The notes beneath the pieces were generated by a model. The model was not told the DNA's origin. It made no database searches and saw only the letters and a program-made list of their open reading frames with translations. DNA of 64,000 nt from Jonesia denitrificans DSM 20603 (GTDB lineage Bacteria; Actinomycetota; Actinomycetes; Actinomycetales; Cellulomonadaceae): NCBI RefSeq assembly GCF_000024065.1, contig NC_013174.1:2604001-2668000 (forward strand), in the 5' to 3' direction. This document shows, one piece after another, positions 35,470-44,540 of this stretch (the first letter of the stretch is position 1; every line of letters begins with the position of its first letter). A program made the position numbers and the translations under genes.

Positions 35470-36096
35470 ATGAACTGGTTAGAAGTGCTCGGGTGGGTTG
35501 GCTCGGGAATTGTTGTGGTCTCACTGCTGCAGACACGTATTTTGCGGCTGCGGGTATTAAACCTGACAGGATGCACAATTTCTGTGGTCTACGCACTGCT
35601 TGGTGCCGTGTGGCCCATCCTCGGGTTGAACGCTGTCCTTGCGATCATTAACATCTACCACCTGCGTAAACTCCTTGCAGCAAAAGAGAACGAACGCGCC
35701 TACACGGTAGTGAGCGTAGACCCATCAGACGCCTACCTGTCGTTCCTGTTGTCCAAACACGCTCACGACATCGCAGCCACTCACCCCGACTTTGGGACCA
35801 CCAGCACACAACCCACTGAAGCTCACCTTGTCCTGCACGACGACGAAACCGTGGGTGTGGTCCTCCTCCACGCCGAAGGTGACGGCACTGCCCGCATCAT
35901 CCTTGACTACGTGACCCCTCGTTTCCGGGACTTCTCCCCGGGCCGCTACCTCTTCCAAGACTCAGGGTTACTCGCATCACGCGGATACACGCGCGTGATT
36001 GCACCTGCCACAGTCGATGCCCCCACCCGCAAGTACTACGAAGCTGTGGGATTCACATCAGCTGACAATGAACTCGCACTCGCCGTAACCGCCTAA
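35470..36096 (+). CDS. YgjV-like membrane domain fused to a GNAT-like domain
   Basis: A 208-aa protein. Residues 1-68 contain about three hydrophobic helices of the YgjV/PQ-loop-like type (LGWVGSGIVVVSLLQTRILRLRVLNLTG; NAVLAIINIYHL). From about residue 75 a soluble part has the order of a GNAT acetyltransferase end: TARIILDYVTPRFRDFSPG, a LLASRGYTRVIAPA strand and KYYEAVGFT. The acetyl-CoA loop Q/RxxGxG/A is weak, so activity is doubtful. A strong AAGGAGGA lies 4 nt before the ATG. It stands alone with gene-free DNA upstream (35341-35469), in which I see no certain promoter. Confidence 0.75.
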   Translation: MNWLEVLGWVGSGIVVVSLLQTRILRLRVLNLTGCTISVVYALLGAVWPILGLNAVLAIINIYHLRKLLAAKENERAYTVVSVDPSDAYLSFLLSKHAHDIAATHPDFGTTSTQPTEAHLVLHDDETVGVVLLHAEGDGTARIILDYVTPRFRDFSPGRYLFQDSGLLASRGYTRVIAPATVDAPTRKYYEAVGFTSADNELALAVTA

Positions 36097-36131
36097 CAAG
36101 GCTCACGCAACCTCCACCAGCGCATCTGCTA

Positions 36132-36160
36132 TTGCGGTCAGCGGGTCAGACAGGCACGAT
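36132..36160 (+). promoter_or_regulatory. possible promoter of the FAD-oxidase gene
   Basis: TTGCGG (36132-36137), a 17-nt spacer and CACGAT (36155-36160) resemble a weak sigma70-like -35/-10 pair, 31 bp before the GTG at 36191. The match to consensus is modest. Confidence 0.3.
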
Positions 36161-36190
36161 GGGAGTACCTCTGACCCTGTGGAGACCCCT

Positions 36191-37531
36191 GTGACACCCA
36201 TGATCCCCGGCATGCCTGACCCAACCACGCGCACCAACAACCGGGTGCGCCGGAACTGGGCAGGGAACCTCACCTACACGGCCCGGGACGTGATCGCACC
36301 GCGTTCGGTGGAAGAAGTACAGCGGGCCTTCACCACAACAACCGGACCAGTCACTATTGTGGGGTCCACGCACTGTTTCAACGACATCGCGAACACAACC
36401 GGCACCCACATCCTCACCAACCGGCTGGAGCCCCTCCCCGACGGGCCTCTTGATGTGCGCAGCGAACCGGACGGGACCGGTGTGGTTCGGGTCCCTGCAG
36501 GCGCCACGTATGGCGCTGTTGCTGCGACACTTCACACACAGGGGTGGTCGTTGAGTAACTTCGCGTCCCTCCCCCACATCACTGTGGGGGGAGCGATCGC
36601 AACCGGGACACACGGTTCGGGTGACACCAACCCCGGACTTGTGAGCGCCGTGGAAGGGTTCACACTGGTCACACCCACGGGCGACATTGTGCAGATGCGC
36701 CGTGACGGGTCCGGAGATGTGCCGGCCGAGGCGGGCGTCCACCTGGGGGCGCTGGGGGCCGTGGTGTTTGTGGATCTGCGGGTGCGCCCTGCGTTTGAGG
36801 TGCGCCAAGACCTCCTTGTTGGCCTTCCGTGGGAGGCGGTGACCAGCCACTATGATGAAGTGACCTCAGCTGCCTACTCAGTGTCCATGTTTACCCGCTG
36901 GGATGAGCACACTGTCGATCAGGTGTGGCTGAAATCTGTGGTCACCGATTCTGCCACCCCGCCGGGGGTGGCCACCGTGCGCGAGTTAGGCGCAACACTC
37001 GCGACCGTTCCGTTGCACCCGCTCCCTGGTGTGGACCCGGTTCACTGCACCGTCCAATTAGGGCGCCCTGGCCCACCTTTGGACCGACTCCCTCACTTTA
37101 AAATGGGGTTCACCCCCTCGCACGGTGAGGAACTGCAATCGGAATACCTCGTCCCGCGCCGACACGTTCGTGCCGCTATCACGGCTCTTCGACAGTTGCG
37201 TGACCTGATTCAACCGTTGTTGTTTGTCTCCGAGATTCGCACGATGGCACCGGACCACACCTGGTTGAGCCCATCAGCGAGCGAGCCCACCGTTGGTTTC
37301 CACTTCACGTGGCGTCCGGTGGAACGCGATGTGCTGCGTGTCCTGCCGGTCCTGGAAGCGGCCCTGGCGCCTTACGATGCGCGCCCCCACTGGGGCAAGC
37401 TTCACCGGGTCAGCGGTGAGCGGATCAGTGAACTGTACCCGCGCATCGGTGAGTTTCGTGATGTGGCGCGTTCCCTTGACCCCAACCGTCGCCTTGTGAA
37501 TCGTTACCTCGCTGACGTTGTTGGTTTGTGA
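36191..37531 (+). CDS. FAD-dependent alditol-oxidase-type enzyme
   Basis: A 446-aa flavoprotein of the VAO family. The N-terminal FAD-binding part (about 15-190) has RNWAGNLTYTARDV, GSTHCFNDIANT with the His that in alditol oxidases carries FAD, and VGGAIATGTHGSGD. The C-terminal ALO domain ends with HWGKLHRV and the RRLVNRYLADV end typical of sugar-alcohol/lactone oxidases. It probably oxidises a polyol such as xylitol or sorbitol with oxygen to give the aldose and hydrogen peroxide; the exact substrate is inference. I prefer GTG 36191 (GGAG 6 nt before) over GTG 36179 or ATG 36200. Confidence 0.85.
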   Translation: MTPMIPGMPDPTTRTNNRVRRNWAGNLTYTARDVIAPRSVEEVQRAFTTTTGPVTIVGSTHCFNDIANTTGTHILTNRLEPLPDGPLDVRSEPDGTGVVRVPAGATYGAVAATLHTQGWSLSNFASLPHITVGGAIATGTHGSGDTNPGLVSAVEGFTLVTPTGDIVQMRRDGSGDVPAEAGVHLGALGAVVFVDLRVRPAFEVRQDLLVGLPWEAVTSHYDEVTSAAYSVSMFTRWDEHTVDQVWLKSVVTDSATPPGVATVRELGATLATVPLHPLPGVDPVHCTVQLGRPGPPLDRLPHFKMGFTPSHGEELQSEYLVPRRHVRAAITALRQLRDLIQPLLFVSEIRTMAPDHTWLSPSASEPTVGFHFTWRPVERDVLRVLPVLEAALAPYDARPHWGKLHRVSGERISELYPRIGEFRDVARSLDPNRRLVNRYLADVVGL

Positions 37532-37579
37532 GGCTGCGCCGCTGACCACAGGAGTTCAGGGAACCTACCGCGGTGACCG

Positions 37580-40408
37580 CTATGACTGGGCTGTGTCATT
37601 AAGGGCCTCAATCTGCGCAGTGAGGAATGTGATCTGTTCGCTGTGTGCGTGCGCGTCTTCTGCGGTGTGCCCATCCTTGGTGGAGTCTGCGGTGATCAGG
37701 TCGCGGGCTTCACTAAGGCGGGCACGCGCGTCGTGTGGTTCGCCTGCGTCTCGGTGCGCGAGGCCCATGATGGTCAGCGCATCAACAACGGCTGGGGTGA
37801 CGTTAGCGGACCGGGCAAGGTCGGCGACGAGGTGGGCGGCTGCGATTGCGTCAGCGTTGTGGTCCATGCGCCACAACAGTTGAGCCCGGTGCATACCTAG
37901 TTCGATGCGGGCCATCATTTGGTCGGCTTCACTGACAGTGGCGGCGTCGAGGGCTTGTTCTGCATGGTCTAGTGCGCTCAGGTCCGCGGATCTGGTGATT
38001 GCAACGTTCGCGGTGGCGACCCGTTTCGCGGCTTGCACCACGGCGAGTGGTTCTCCGTGTTCGGTGGCCAGTGCCATGGCTTGGGCGGCGTAGGTGGGGG
38101 CGTCTTCGTGTTCGACTTCCGTGAGGAAGTCGGCGAGCCGGATAGCGGTGGTGTACTGGATGGTGGGTTGGTTGTGTTCTTCAGCGTAGTTGAGGGCGTA
38201 CATCCAGGCGGAGAATGCCTGCTGGGCGTGACCGCTGGCATACCCTGCTTCCCCGAGGGTGTGGAGGAGTTCAAGAACAACGTCGGGGGCACTGTCGTTG
38301 GTGATGTGCCAGTCGAGAGCTTCGCTGAGGTGCCCGATTGCGTCGTGTGGGTGCCCTGCCGCCAGGAGTGCTCGACCTAGGTCACCGGTCAGTGAGATGC
38401 GGGTGGGCTGGTCGACCTGTGCGGTGTCGGCGTGACGCAGTGCTTGCCGTAGGGTGCGGGCAGCGTCTGTGGGCTGATTGATGGTCGTGTGGATTGTGGC
38501 TTTGCGGGCAAGGAGTTGCCAGGCCGCGGTCACGTTGTTGTGGCTCAGTGCAGTGGTAGCGGCTTGGTCGAAGCAGCTGAGTGCGGTGGCCCAGTCGTTG
38601 TGGTGGATCGCGAGCGTGGCGCGCAGGAAGGTCGCGTGTGTGTCGAGCCGGTGGTTTCCGTACGCGAGGGGTTCGGCTTGTGCCAGGAGTGTCGATGCGG
38701 TGTCTGCGTCACCGTTGTTCAGTGCGGTTCCGGCAGCCATGAGCGCAGTTTTGTAGCGTCCTGCTTGCCCGGTCATGAGGGTGTGGGCGTCAGTTGCGAG
38801 GCTGTGGGCACGCGCAGGGTCGGTTGCGGTGAGGATGTCGGCTGCGTCGAGGAGGAGGTATGCGGCGTCACCTGGGTGGGTGGTGCGCAGTGCGTCTGCG
38901 GTGGTGAGCAGCACATCAATGTCGGTGGTGGTGAGGTCGGTCAAGTAGCGGGGACCGACGGCGTGCATGGTTGCGGCCAGTTCTGGGCGACCTGCGGTGG
39001 CGAGGTCATCGAGGAGGTCGTTGTAGGCCGGTGCGTTGTCAGGCAGTGCGCCGGCTGGGGCACTGAACAGGGCCAGTGTGAGTTCTGGGCTGTCGTCTGT
39101 GGTGGGCAAGTCCCGGCTTGCCTGGTAGTGGGTGAGGGCTTGGTCAGGCTGGGTGGTGATGGTGTTGTAGATCGCTGCAACGTGGTCCAGCACGCTGACC
39201 GGGGTGGGGGCAACGGGTGTGGACACTGGCGTGTGGTACTCGTCGATGCCTAGGGGCAGGTCCCAGCGTTCTTCGCGGCGGGCGCGCGCGTTGGCGTACA
39301 GGGTGTCGTAGTGGGATGTGTTGTTCCGCGCGTTGAAGGCGTCGGCGTGGGTCCGGGCTTGTTGCCACGTTGGCGCACTGATGTCGTGTGGGGTGAGATC
39401 ACGGGTAGGCGTACCGTCGTGGTGAGCCAGGCCAAGGAGCCGCGCGAAGTGGGGTGCACTGGTCCCTCGGATGGGCAAGTCACCGTGGCCATCGGCGATC
39501 ATCGCGTCGGCAAGGACAGCTAGGGTCGTGAGGCAGTGGAACTGGCGGGCGACGTTGAGTGGTGAGGTGTCAAAGACTCGGGGGAACTGTTCAACCAGTG
39601 CGACTGCGCGGGGGGTGTTTCCAGTAAGGACACAAAAGTCGACGTGGGCGAGGAGCATGGAGCCGGGTTCTTCTTTGGCTCGGATCGCGGTGAGGCTTTT
39701 GTGGTGCAAAAAGCGGGCTGACTCTAGGTCGTTGTCCCGCAGGGCAAGGAACATGGCTTGAGTTTCGGAGTATTCGGGTTCATCTCCGCACATGAAGTTG
39801 CCGTCAAAGATTTCTTGAAGGAGTTCTCGTGCCCGTTGAGTGTCACCTTTGTCGCGGTAGTAGAGCGCTGCGGTGGAGCGGGAGCACGCGTCACAGTGTG
39901 ACAGGTCATCGCGTGGCGTTGCCTGGAGTTGTGCGAAGTAGTGTTCCGCGTCGTCCCATTCACCTCGGTCGCAGGCTCCACCGAACCTGGTTTGCAGGTA
40001 GCCCGACGGTGACACCCCAGCCTGTTGGTAGCGGCGTTCCATGTCGTTGTAGATCTGGGTGATCTGGGTGAGGGAGTAGGCGGGTGAGTCGTTGAGGAGG
40101 TCAGCGACCCATTTGTATTGGAACAGCAGGTGGGTGTCTTCGTCCACGGACAGGGGGAACCGTTCGGGGTTGGAGTCGTGGATCGCGAGTGACCTGGTAA
40201 AGCTGGTCAGGAGCGCATCAGTATCCCCCACCATGAAGCAGGACCGGTTGAACCACAGGCGCAGCAGGTAGGCCCACCCGTCAAGGTGGAGTTCTTCTGC
40301 CATGGTGAGTGCTTGCCGGACAACGTCACGCTCTTCGCGGCCAAGTGGCATCGCCCGCGCCTGGTCAATGAGGTCTTGGAGTGCTGGTGGTGGTGTCTCG
40401 AGGCGCAT
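37580..40408 (-). CDS. large TPR-like repeat protein, partner of HSP90
   Basis: A 942-aa, all-helical protein without signal or membrane segments. Helix pairs of about 34-40 residues recur (for example WDDAEHYFAQLQATP, GDTQRARELLQEIF, AFSAWMYALNYAEEHNQP, AIAAAHLVADLARSAN), the appearance of a long TPR solenoid. Cys pairs (SHCDACSRS) lie near residue 170. Only 1 nt separates the upstream HSP90-family stop from this ATG, so the two are translationally coupled. TPR proteins are classical HSP90 co-chaperones in eukaryotes; a bacterial co-chaperone or sensor role is inference. The open frame starts at 40444, but the ATG at 40408 is the likelier start. Confidence 0.8.
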   Translation of the reverse strand: MRLETPPPALQDLIDQARAMPLGREERDVVRQALTMAEELHLDGWAYLLRLWFNRSCFMVGDTDALLTSFTRSLAIHDSNPERFPLSVDEDTHLLFQYKWVADLLNDSPAYSLTQITQIYNDMERRYQQAGVSPSGYLQTRFGGACDRGEWDDAEHYFAQLQATPRDDLSHCDACSRSTAALYYRDKGDTQRARELLQEIFDGNFMCGDEPEYSETQAMFLALRDNDLESARFLHHKSLTAIRAKEEPGSMLLAHVDFCVLTGNTPRAVALVEQFPRVFDTSPLNVARQFHCLTTLAVLADAMIADGHGDLPIRGTSAPHFARLLGLAHHDGTPTRDLTPHDISAPTWQQARTHADAFNARNNTSHYDTLYANARARREERWDLPLGIDEYHTPVSTPVAPTPVSVLDHVAAIYNTITTQPDQALTHYQASRDLPTTDDSPELTLALFSAPAGALPDNAPAYNDLLDDLATAGRPELAATMHAVGPRYLTDLTTTDIDVLLTTADALRTTHPGDAAYLLLDAADILTATDPARAHSLATDAHTLMTGQAGRYKTALMAAGTALNNGDADTASTLLAQAEPLAYGNHRLDTHATFLRATLAIHHNDWATALSCFDQAATTALSHNNVTAAWQLLARKATIHTTINQPTDAARTLRQALRHADTAQVDQPTRISLTGDLGRALLAAGHPHDAIGHLSEALDWHITNDSAPDVVLELLHTLGEAGYASGHAQQAFSAWMYALNYAEEHNQPTIQYTTAIRLADFLTEVEHEDAPTYAAQAMALATEHGEPLAVVQAAKRVATANVAITRSADLSALDHAEQALDAATVSEADQMMARIELGMHRAQLLWRMDHNADAIAAAHLVADLARSANVTPAVVDALTIMGLAHRDAGEPHDARARLSEARDLITADSTKDGHTAEDAHAHSEQITFLTAQIEALNDTAQS

Positions 40409-40409
40409 G

Positions 40410-42275
40410 TCAGATCTCCGGGAAGTCAGTGTCGGGCACCCCAAGGGACAGGGTGATGAGGTCGTCGAGGGATTGGGTGAGCATCGTGCGGTCAGCGGTG
40501 GTGAGGGGGTGGTGACCGGAGAGTTTGGCTTGGGCGTACATGAGCCGGATGCTGCGCGTCATGATGATGGGGTCGGTTACTGAAGCCAACGAACGCACGG
40601 CCCTGTTGTTCCAGTTGAGGCATAGGTGTGCGGTGGCTTTAGCGCCGAGGCCTTCGTAGATGCTGTCGGTTTGGGCGAGGATGTCAGCCCAGGGGCCTTG
40701 GGCAACGTCTTTGCTGGCGTCTCGTTCCATCCATTGCAGAACACTGGGGTCAGCCACGTACAGTGCGGGCAGGTTGTCGGGCGTGTAGGAGCGGGCAGTC
40801 ACGGTGACGTGGGTCAGGTCGAGTGCTTGGGTGGCTCGTTCTTCAAAACTGCGGGCTTTAGGGGCATCGTCGTAGGGGACAGGTGAGAGGTTGTGGAGTT
40901 CCTCAGTGATGGCGACTTTGTGGACGGTGACGTCTGGGTTGAGGGTAGGTAGGCGCATCAGGAGGTCTTCAATGAAGGTGTATCCGGCGTTGATGACGGG
41001 CCGGTCTGGTGCCACGATCGTTGAGACTTGGCGGTATTCGTCGACGGTCGCGGCGTAGCGCACAGTGTGGGTGGTCTCGAGGTACTCGGCGATGCTCATG
41101 GTTCCAGCACTGGTTTCCACTGGGAGTAGCGGGATGATGGCCCTACCTAGGTCGTCGTAGTGGGTGGCCATGTGTCGCAGAGCCACGTGATGAACGGCGA
41201 CGAGGTCGGCGAGGGTGTCGCGGTGGTGGGTGGCTTGTTCTTGGACCCATGCGGTGATGGCTGCGCCGATGGCGTCGCGGGTGTCGTTGAGGGCGTCGTT
41301 GGCGATGAGTTGTTCGCGGGACGCGGTGGGGGTGAGGTAATCGGTGGTGATAACGGCGTGGACGAATGATGCCCACGGTGGCAGGACATCTGGCATGCGT
41401 TCGGCGAGGAGCATGTGGGAGAGGTAGACGCGGGTGGAGGCGGCGGCTCCTGGCGGTGGCGCGTAGGGCAGAACGTAGGCGACGCCGCGTGTGGCGGTGG
41501 TGGGGATGTCTAGTGGGATGACAGCGAGTGGTTCGTTGCCGATGAGTTCGCGACCATAGTGGATGACGTAGGGGTCGTGAGGGTCGCTGGTGATGAACGG
41601 CGCTGAGCGGGCAATGGAGAGGTCGCGTTGGGTGCCGTGGATGGTGACGTCAATGGGCAGGAATTCGGCGAAGGTTGTTGCGAGTTCTTTGACGACGTGT
41701 TCGCTGAGGAGGTCCTCGTCGTGGTGTCGTGGGTGGAGGGTGACAGTGGTGCCGTAGGGGGTGGCTTGCGTGGTGGCGTCATCAAGTTCGGTGATGGTAA
41801 AGGTGCCGTCGAGACGGCCCACCCATTCGATGGCTGGTGGGGTGGGCGCTTGTTCACCTGCGGTGACGTCGGCGCCTCCTGCGGTTGCGTCACGCCGCGA
41901 GCGCGAGATGATGCGGATGTTGTCCGTGACCATGAAGCAGGACAGCAGGCCGATTCCAAATTGTCCGAGGTAGTTGTCGCGCCGGAACCCGAGTTCGGGG
42001 TCACGTTTGGAGGAGCGTCCAACGGTGGCGAGAAGTTCTGCGGCTTCGGTGGCGGTCAGGCCGATTCCGTTGTCGTGGAAGAGGAAGGGTTCACCGTGGC
42101 GGGCAGGGGTGATGGTGATCTGCGGGTTGGTGATGGGGGTGGTGTCGTGGGCGGCGCTGATGGCGTCGATTCCGTTTTGGATGAGTTCGCGGAGGTAGAC
42201 GCGTGGGCTTGAGTAGATGTGCCGCGAGAGCAGGTCGATGACGCCGGATAGGTCAACCTGGAAGGGGCGGGACAT
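40410..42275 (-). CDS. HSP90-family chaperone (HtpG-like)
   Basis: A 621-aa ATP-dependent chaperone. The Bergerat ATP site is intact: RELIQNGID with Glu30 and Asn34, DNGIGL (68-73) and GQFGIG (104-109). The middle and C-terminal dimerisation parts are present and the length equals that of bacterial HtpG (about 620), but sequence is clearly divergent (NGID for NASD, TVGRSSKRD lid). The ATG at 42275 follows AAGGAG by 4 nt; a long upstream extension of the frame is not real. It is transcribed divergently from the ArsR gene. I see neither a HAIR nor a CIRCE element in the 151-bp upstream region. Confidence 0.88.
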   Translation of the reverse strand: MSRPFQVDLSGVIDLLSRHIYSSPRVYLRELIQNGIDAISAAHDTTPITNPQITITPARHGEPFLFHDNGIGLTATEAAELLATVGRSSKRDPELGFRRDNYLGQFGIGLLSCFMVTDNIRIISRSRRDATAGGADVTAGEQAPTPPAIEWVGRLDGTFTITELDDATTQATPYGTTVTLHPRHHDEDLLSEHVVKELATTFAEFLPIDVTIHGTQRDLSIARSAPFITSDPHDPYVIHYGRELIGNEPLAVIPLDIPTTATRGVAYVLPYAPPPGAAASTRVYLSHMLLAERMPDVLPPWASFVHAVITTDYLTPTASREQLIANDALNDTRDAIGAAITAWVQEQATHHRDTLADLVAVHHVALRHMATHYDDLGRAIIPLLPVETSAGTMSIAEYLETTHTVRYAATVDEYRQVSTIVAPDRPVINAGYTFIEDLLMRLPTLNPDVTVHKVAITEELHNLSPVPYDDAPKARSFEERATQALDLTHVTVTARSYTPDNLPALYVADPSVLQWMERDASKDVAQGPWADILAQTDSIYEGLGAKATAHLCLNWNNRAVRSLASVTDPIIMTRSIRLMYAQAKLSGHHPLTTADRTMLTQSLDDLITLSLGVPDTDFPEI

Positions 42276-42386
42276 GCTTCTCCTTGGGTGGTGCGGGCGG
42301 TGGGGACGGGTGGGTGTGGTGTCCTGGTGTGCCGATGCGCGGTGCGGGTGCGCGTGTGGGTCACTCACCGATGGTAATGGGTGTGC

Positions 42387-42428
42387 CTGACAGGACGCGA
42401 GAACACCCTGGTATGATGATTTCATCAT
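42387..42428 (+). promoter_or_regulatory. promoter and ArsR-type operator of the arsR-sulP operon
   Basis: A -10 hexamer TATGAT (42412-42417) lies 19 nt after CTGACA (42387-42392). Overlapping it is a perfect 7-bp inverted repeat ATGATGA-TT-TCATCAT (42413-42428), the size and place expected for an ArsR/SmtB operator. The ATG at 42427 is only about 10 nt beyond the -10, so the transcript should be leaderless or nearly so. Binding of the regulator would block RNA polymerase directly. Confidence 0.6.
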
Positions 42429-42816
42429 GTCACTAGATGAGCAGCAGCGTCCGCTGTACGAAGTCAAAGCTGGCCTCTTCAAAGGCCTCTCCCACCCCTT
42501 CCGGATCCGCATCCTCGAACTGCTCGCAGACGGACACGAGCACACCGTCACCGCACTGCAAGAAGCAACCGGCTTAGAAGCCTCCCACCTCTCCCAACAC
42601 CTTTCTGTGCTGCGCAAACACCAACTCGTTGTCTCCACCAGGCGCGCTAGCCACGTGTACTACCTCATTGCCTTCCCCGAAGTCGCCGACCTCCTGACCG
42701 TTGCCCGCACGCTCCTTGGGTGCATCGTTAATACCACCCACATCCACTACGACCACCTCACCGACCTGCCCACCCTGCCCCCCACCACCACGCAGACAGA
42801 CAGACCCACACCATGA
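42427..42816 (+). CDS. ArsR/SmtB-family transcriptional regulator
   Basis: A 129-aa winged-helix regulator. The core reads LFKGLSHPFRIRILELLADG, TVTALQEATGLEASHLSQHLSVLRKHQLV, then the wing STRRASHVYYL. No classic CxC metal site in the recognition helix is present; a single Cys (LLGCIVN) and a His-containing tail could bind a ligand. It overlaps the SulP transporter gene by 4 nt, so it most likely represses that operon and itself. No Shine-Dalgarno sequence precedes the ATG, in keeping with a leaderless transcript. Confidence 0.88.
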   Translation: MSLDEQQRPLYEVKAGLFKGLSHPFRIRILELLADGHEHTVTALQEATGLEASHLSQHLSVLRKHQLVVSTRRASHVYYLIAFPEVADLLTVARTLLGCIVNTTHIHYDHLTDLPTLPPTTTQTDRPTP

Positions 42817-44453
42817 CCACCCCCCTCCGCCGCACACTCACCCACCTCACTAAACTCCTGCCCACACCCCGCGACTACTCAGCTCTACGCACCTCATGGC
42901 GCAGCGACCTCATCGCCGGGCTCACCGTCGGAATCGTCGCGCTCCCCCTCGCCCTCGGATTCGGAGTGTCCTCCGGCGCCGGAGCTGAAGCAGGCATCAT
43001 CACCGCGATCATCGCCGGGATCATCGCCGCCGTCTTCGGCGGATCCCACATCCAAGTATCCGGACCCACCGGAGCAATGGTTGTGGTCATCGCCCCCATC
43101 ATCGCCACCTACGGGACCCGCGCACTCCCCCTGGTCACGCTTCTCGCCGGGATCATCGTCCTAGTCGCCGGGGCACTGCGGCTAGGGCGACTCGTGTCAT
43201 TCATCCCCTGGCCAGTGATCGAAGGATTCACCGCAGGGATCGGAATCACGATCTTCCTGCAACAAATCCCCGCCATCACCGGAGCCACCCCAACCAGCAA
43301 CCACACCATTATCGCCGCAGGTCAAGCGCTCTTATCAGCCACACCCCTCTACCTGGCATGGGCTCTTGTCATGGTCGCGATCGTGTGGGCGTGCATGACC
43401 TATTTGCCCGCCCTGCACCCCGCGATCCCCGGCTCTCTGGTGGCCATCATCCTCGCCACCGGCCTCACCGTGGCCCTCACCACCCCACTCACCACAATTG
43501 GGACACTCCCCCACTCACTTCCCGCCCCCAGCATGCCGGACCTCACCCCCGCCCTTGTTGCGAACCTTGCCCCCGCTGCGGCGACCATCGCCGCGCTCGC
43601 CGCGATCGAGTCGCTCCTGTCCGCGCGGGTCGCTGCGTCCATGTCCCCCACCGGCGCCTACGACCCCGACCGGGAACTGGTGGGGCAAGGCCTCGCCTCA
43701 GTCGGGGCAGCATTCTTTGGGGGAATGCCCGCCACCGGGGCAATCGCCCGCACCGCAGTGAACGTGAAAGCCGGGGCACGCACCCGAGTCGCAGCGATCA
43801 CCCACTCCCTGGTGCTGGTCCTGGTCATCGCGGTCGCAGCAGGACCGGTTGAACACATCCCGTTAGCCGCGCTCGCCGGGGTCCTCATGATGACAGCAAT
43901 CCGCATGATTGACGTCGCCACCACCCGTGCGATCCTTGGGTCCACCCGGTCCGATGCAGTGGCCTACATCATCACCGCGATTATTACGGTGTCTGTTGAC
44001 CTCATCGTCGCTGTAGGGATCGGGATCGCGGTCGCCGCTTTCCTCCTCCTGCGCACGCTGTCGCGCACCACGACAGTCACGTTCGAGGACCTTCCCGGCA
44101 ACCCCACGCACGGCGATCAGCACATCGCGACCGTGCGCATCGATGGGCCACTCTTCTTCGCCGCAGCAGACCGCGTCCTGGACGCGGTCACCCAGATCGA
44201 CGATGTGTCTGTTGTTATTGTGCGGGTCTCCCACCTGGGCATTGTTGATGCCACAGGCGCTCACGTTCTCGCGCAAATTGTGCAACAACTTGAACAACGT
44301 GGGATGACCGTGCTCATGAAAGGTATTCAATCCAGTCACCTGGAACTGTTCCGCCGGGTTGGGGTGCTGGACGCCCTAGCGGACAAAGGCCACCTGTTCC
44401 AGGACCTTGATTTGGCGGTCAGCTACGCCAGACGGCACGTGAACGCCTCCTAA
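42813..44453 (+). CDS. SulP-family anion transporter with STAS domain
   Basis: A 546-aa permease. Twelve to fourteen helices occupy about 30-410, with SulP-typical GLTVGIVALPLALGFGVSSG, SGPTGAMVVVIAPI and FFGGMPATGAIARTAVNVKAGA (phospho-site-like loop). A STAS domain follows at about 440-546 (ATVRIDGPLFFAAADRVL, IVRVSHLGIVDATGAHVL). Substrates in the family are sulfate, bicarbonate and other anions; motif alone does not decide. Cotranscription with the ArsR-type regulator suggests control by an ion or redox signal. A strong terminator follows. Confidence 0.9.
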   Translation: MTTPLRRTLTHLTKLLPTPRDYSALRTSWRSDLIAGLTVGIVALPLALGFGVSSGAGAEAGIITAIIAGIIAAVFGGSHIQVSGPTGAMVVVIAPIIATYGTRALPLVTLLAGIIVLVAGALRLGRLVSFIPWPVIEGFTAGIGITIFLQQIPAITGATPTSNHTIIAAGQALLSATPLYLAWALVMVAIVWACMTYLPALHPAIPGSLVAIILATGLTVALTTPLTTIGTLPHSLPAPSMPDLTPALVANLAPAAATIAALAAIESLLSARVAASMSPTGAYDPDRELVGQGLASVGAAFFGGMPATGAIARTAVNVKAGARTRVAAITHSLVLVLVIAVAAGPVEHIPLAALAGVLMMTAIRMIDVATTRAILGSTRSDAVAYIITAIITVSVDLIVAVGIGIAVAAFLLLRTLSRTTTVTFEDLPGNPTHGDQHIATVRIDGPLFFAAADRVLDAVTQIDDVSVVIVRVSHLGIVDATGAHVLAQIVQQLEQRGMTVLMKGIQSSHLELFRRVGVLDALADKGHLFQDLDLAVSYARRHVNAS

Positions 44454-44491
44454 GACGACACGGCACAGCCAGAAAACGTTCCCCACACACC

Positions 44492-44525
44492 GATGCGCGG
44501 CCACACCCACAGTGTGCCGCGCATC
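44492..44525. terminator. bidirectional hairpin terminator between sulP and the E2 gene
   Basis: A 10-bp inverted repeat GATGCGCGGC (44492-44501) and GCCGCGCATC (44516-44525). An inner CACAC/GTGTG can extend it past one bulged base. It lies between convergent genes, 38 nt after the sulP stop and 15 nt beyond the E2 stop, and can serve both. Confidence 0.75.
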
Positions 44526-44540
44526 AGTCAGTAAGGAAAA

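Noticed and set aside
38489-39253. Plus-strand 254-codon frame opposite the TPR-like gene
   Set aside because: The composition (Val/Gly/Cys-rich) is that of a complement of a GC-rich helical protein, with no domain or RBS.
42276-42426. Heat-shock operator (HAIR or CIRCE) before the HSP90-family gene
   Set aside because: No TTGAGT-N7-ACTCAA or CIRCE-type TTAGCACTC repeat is present; the only palindrome found belongs to the divergent arsR gene.
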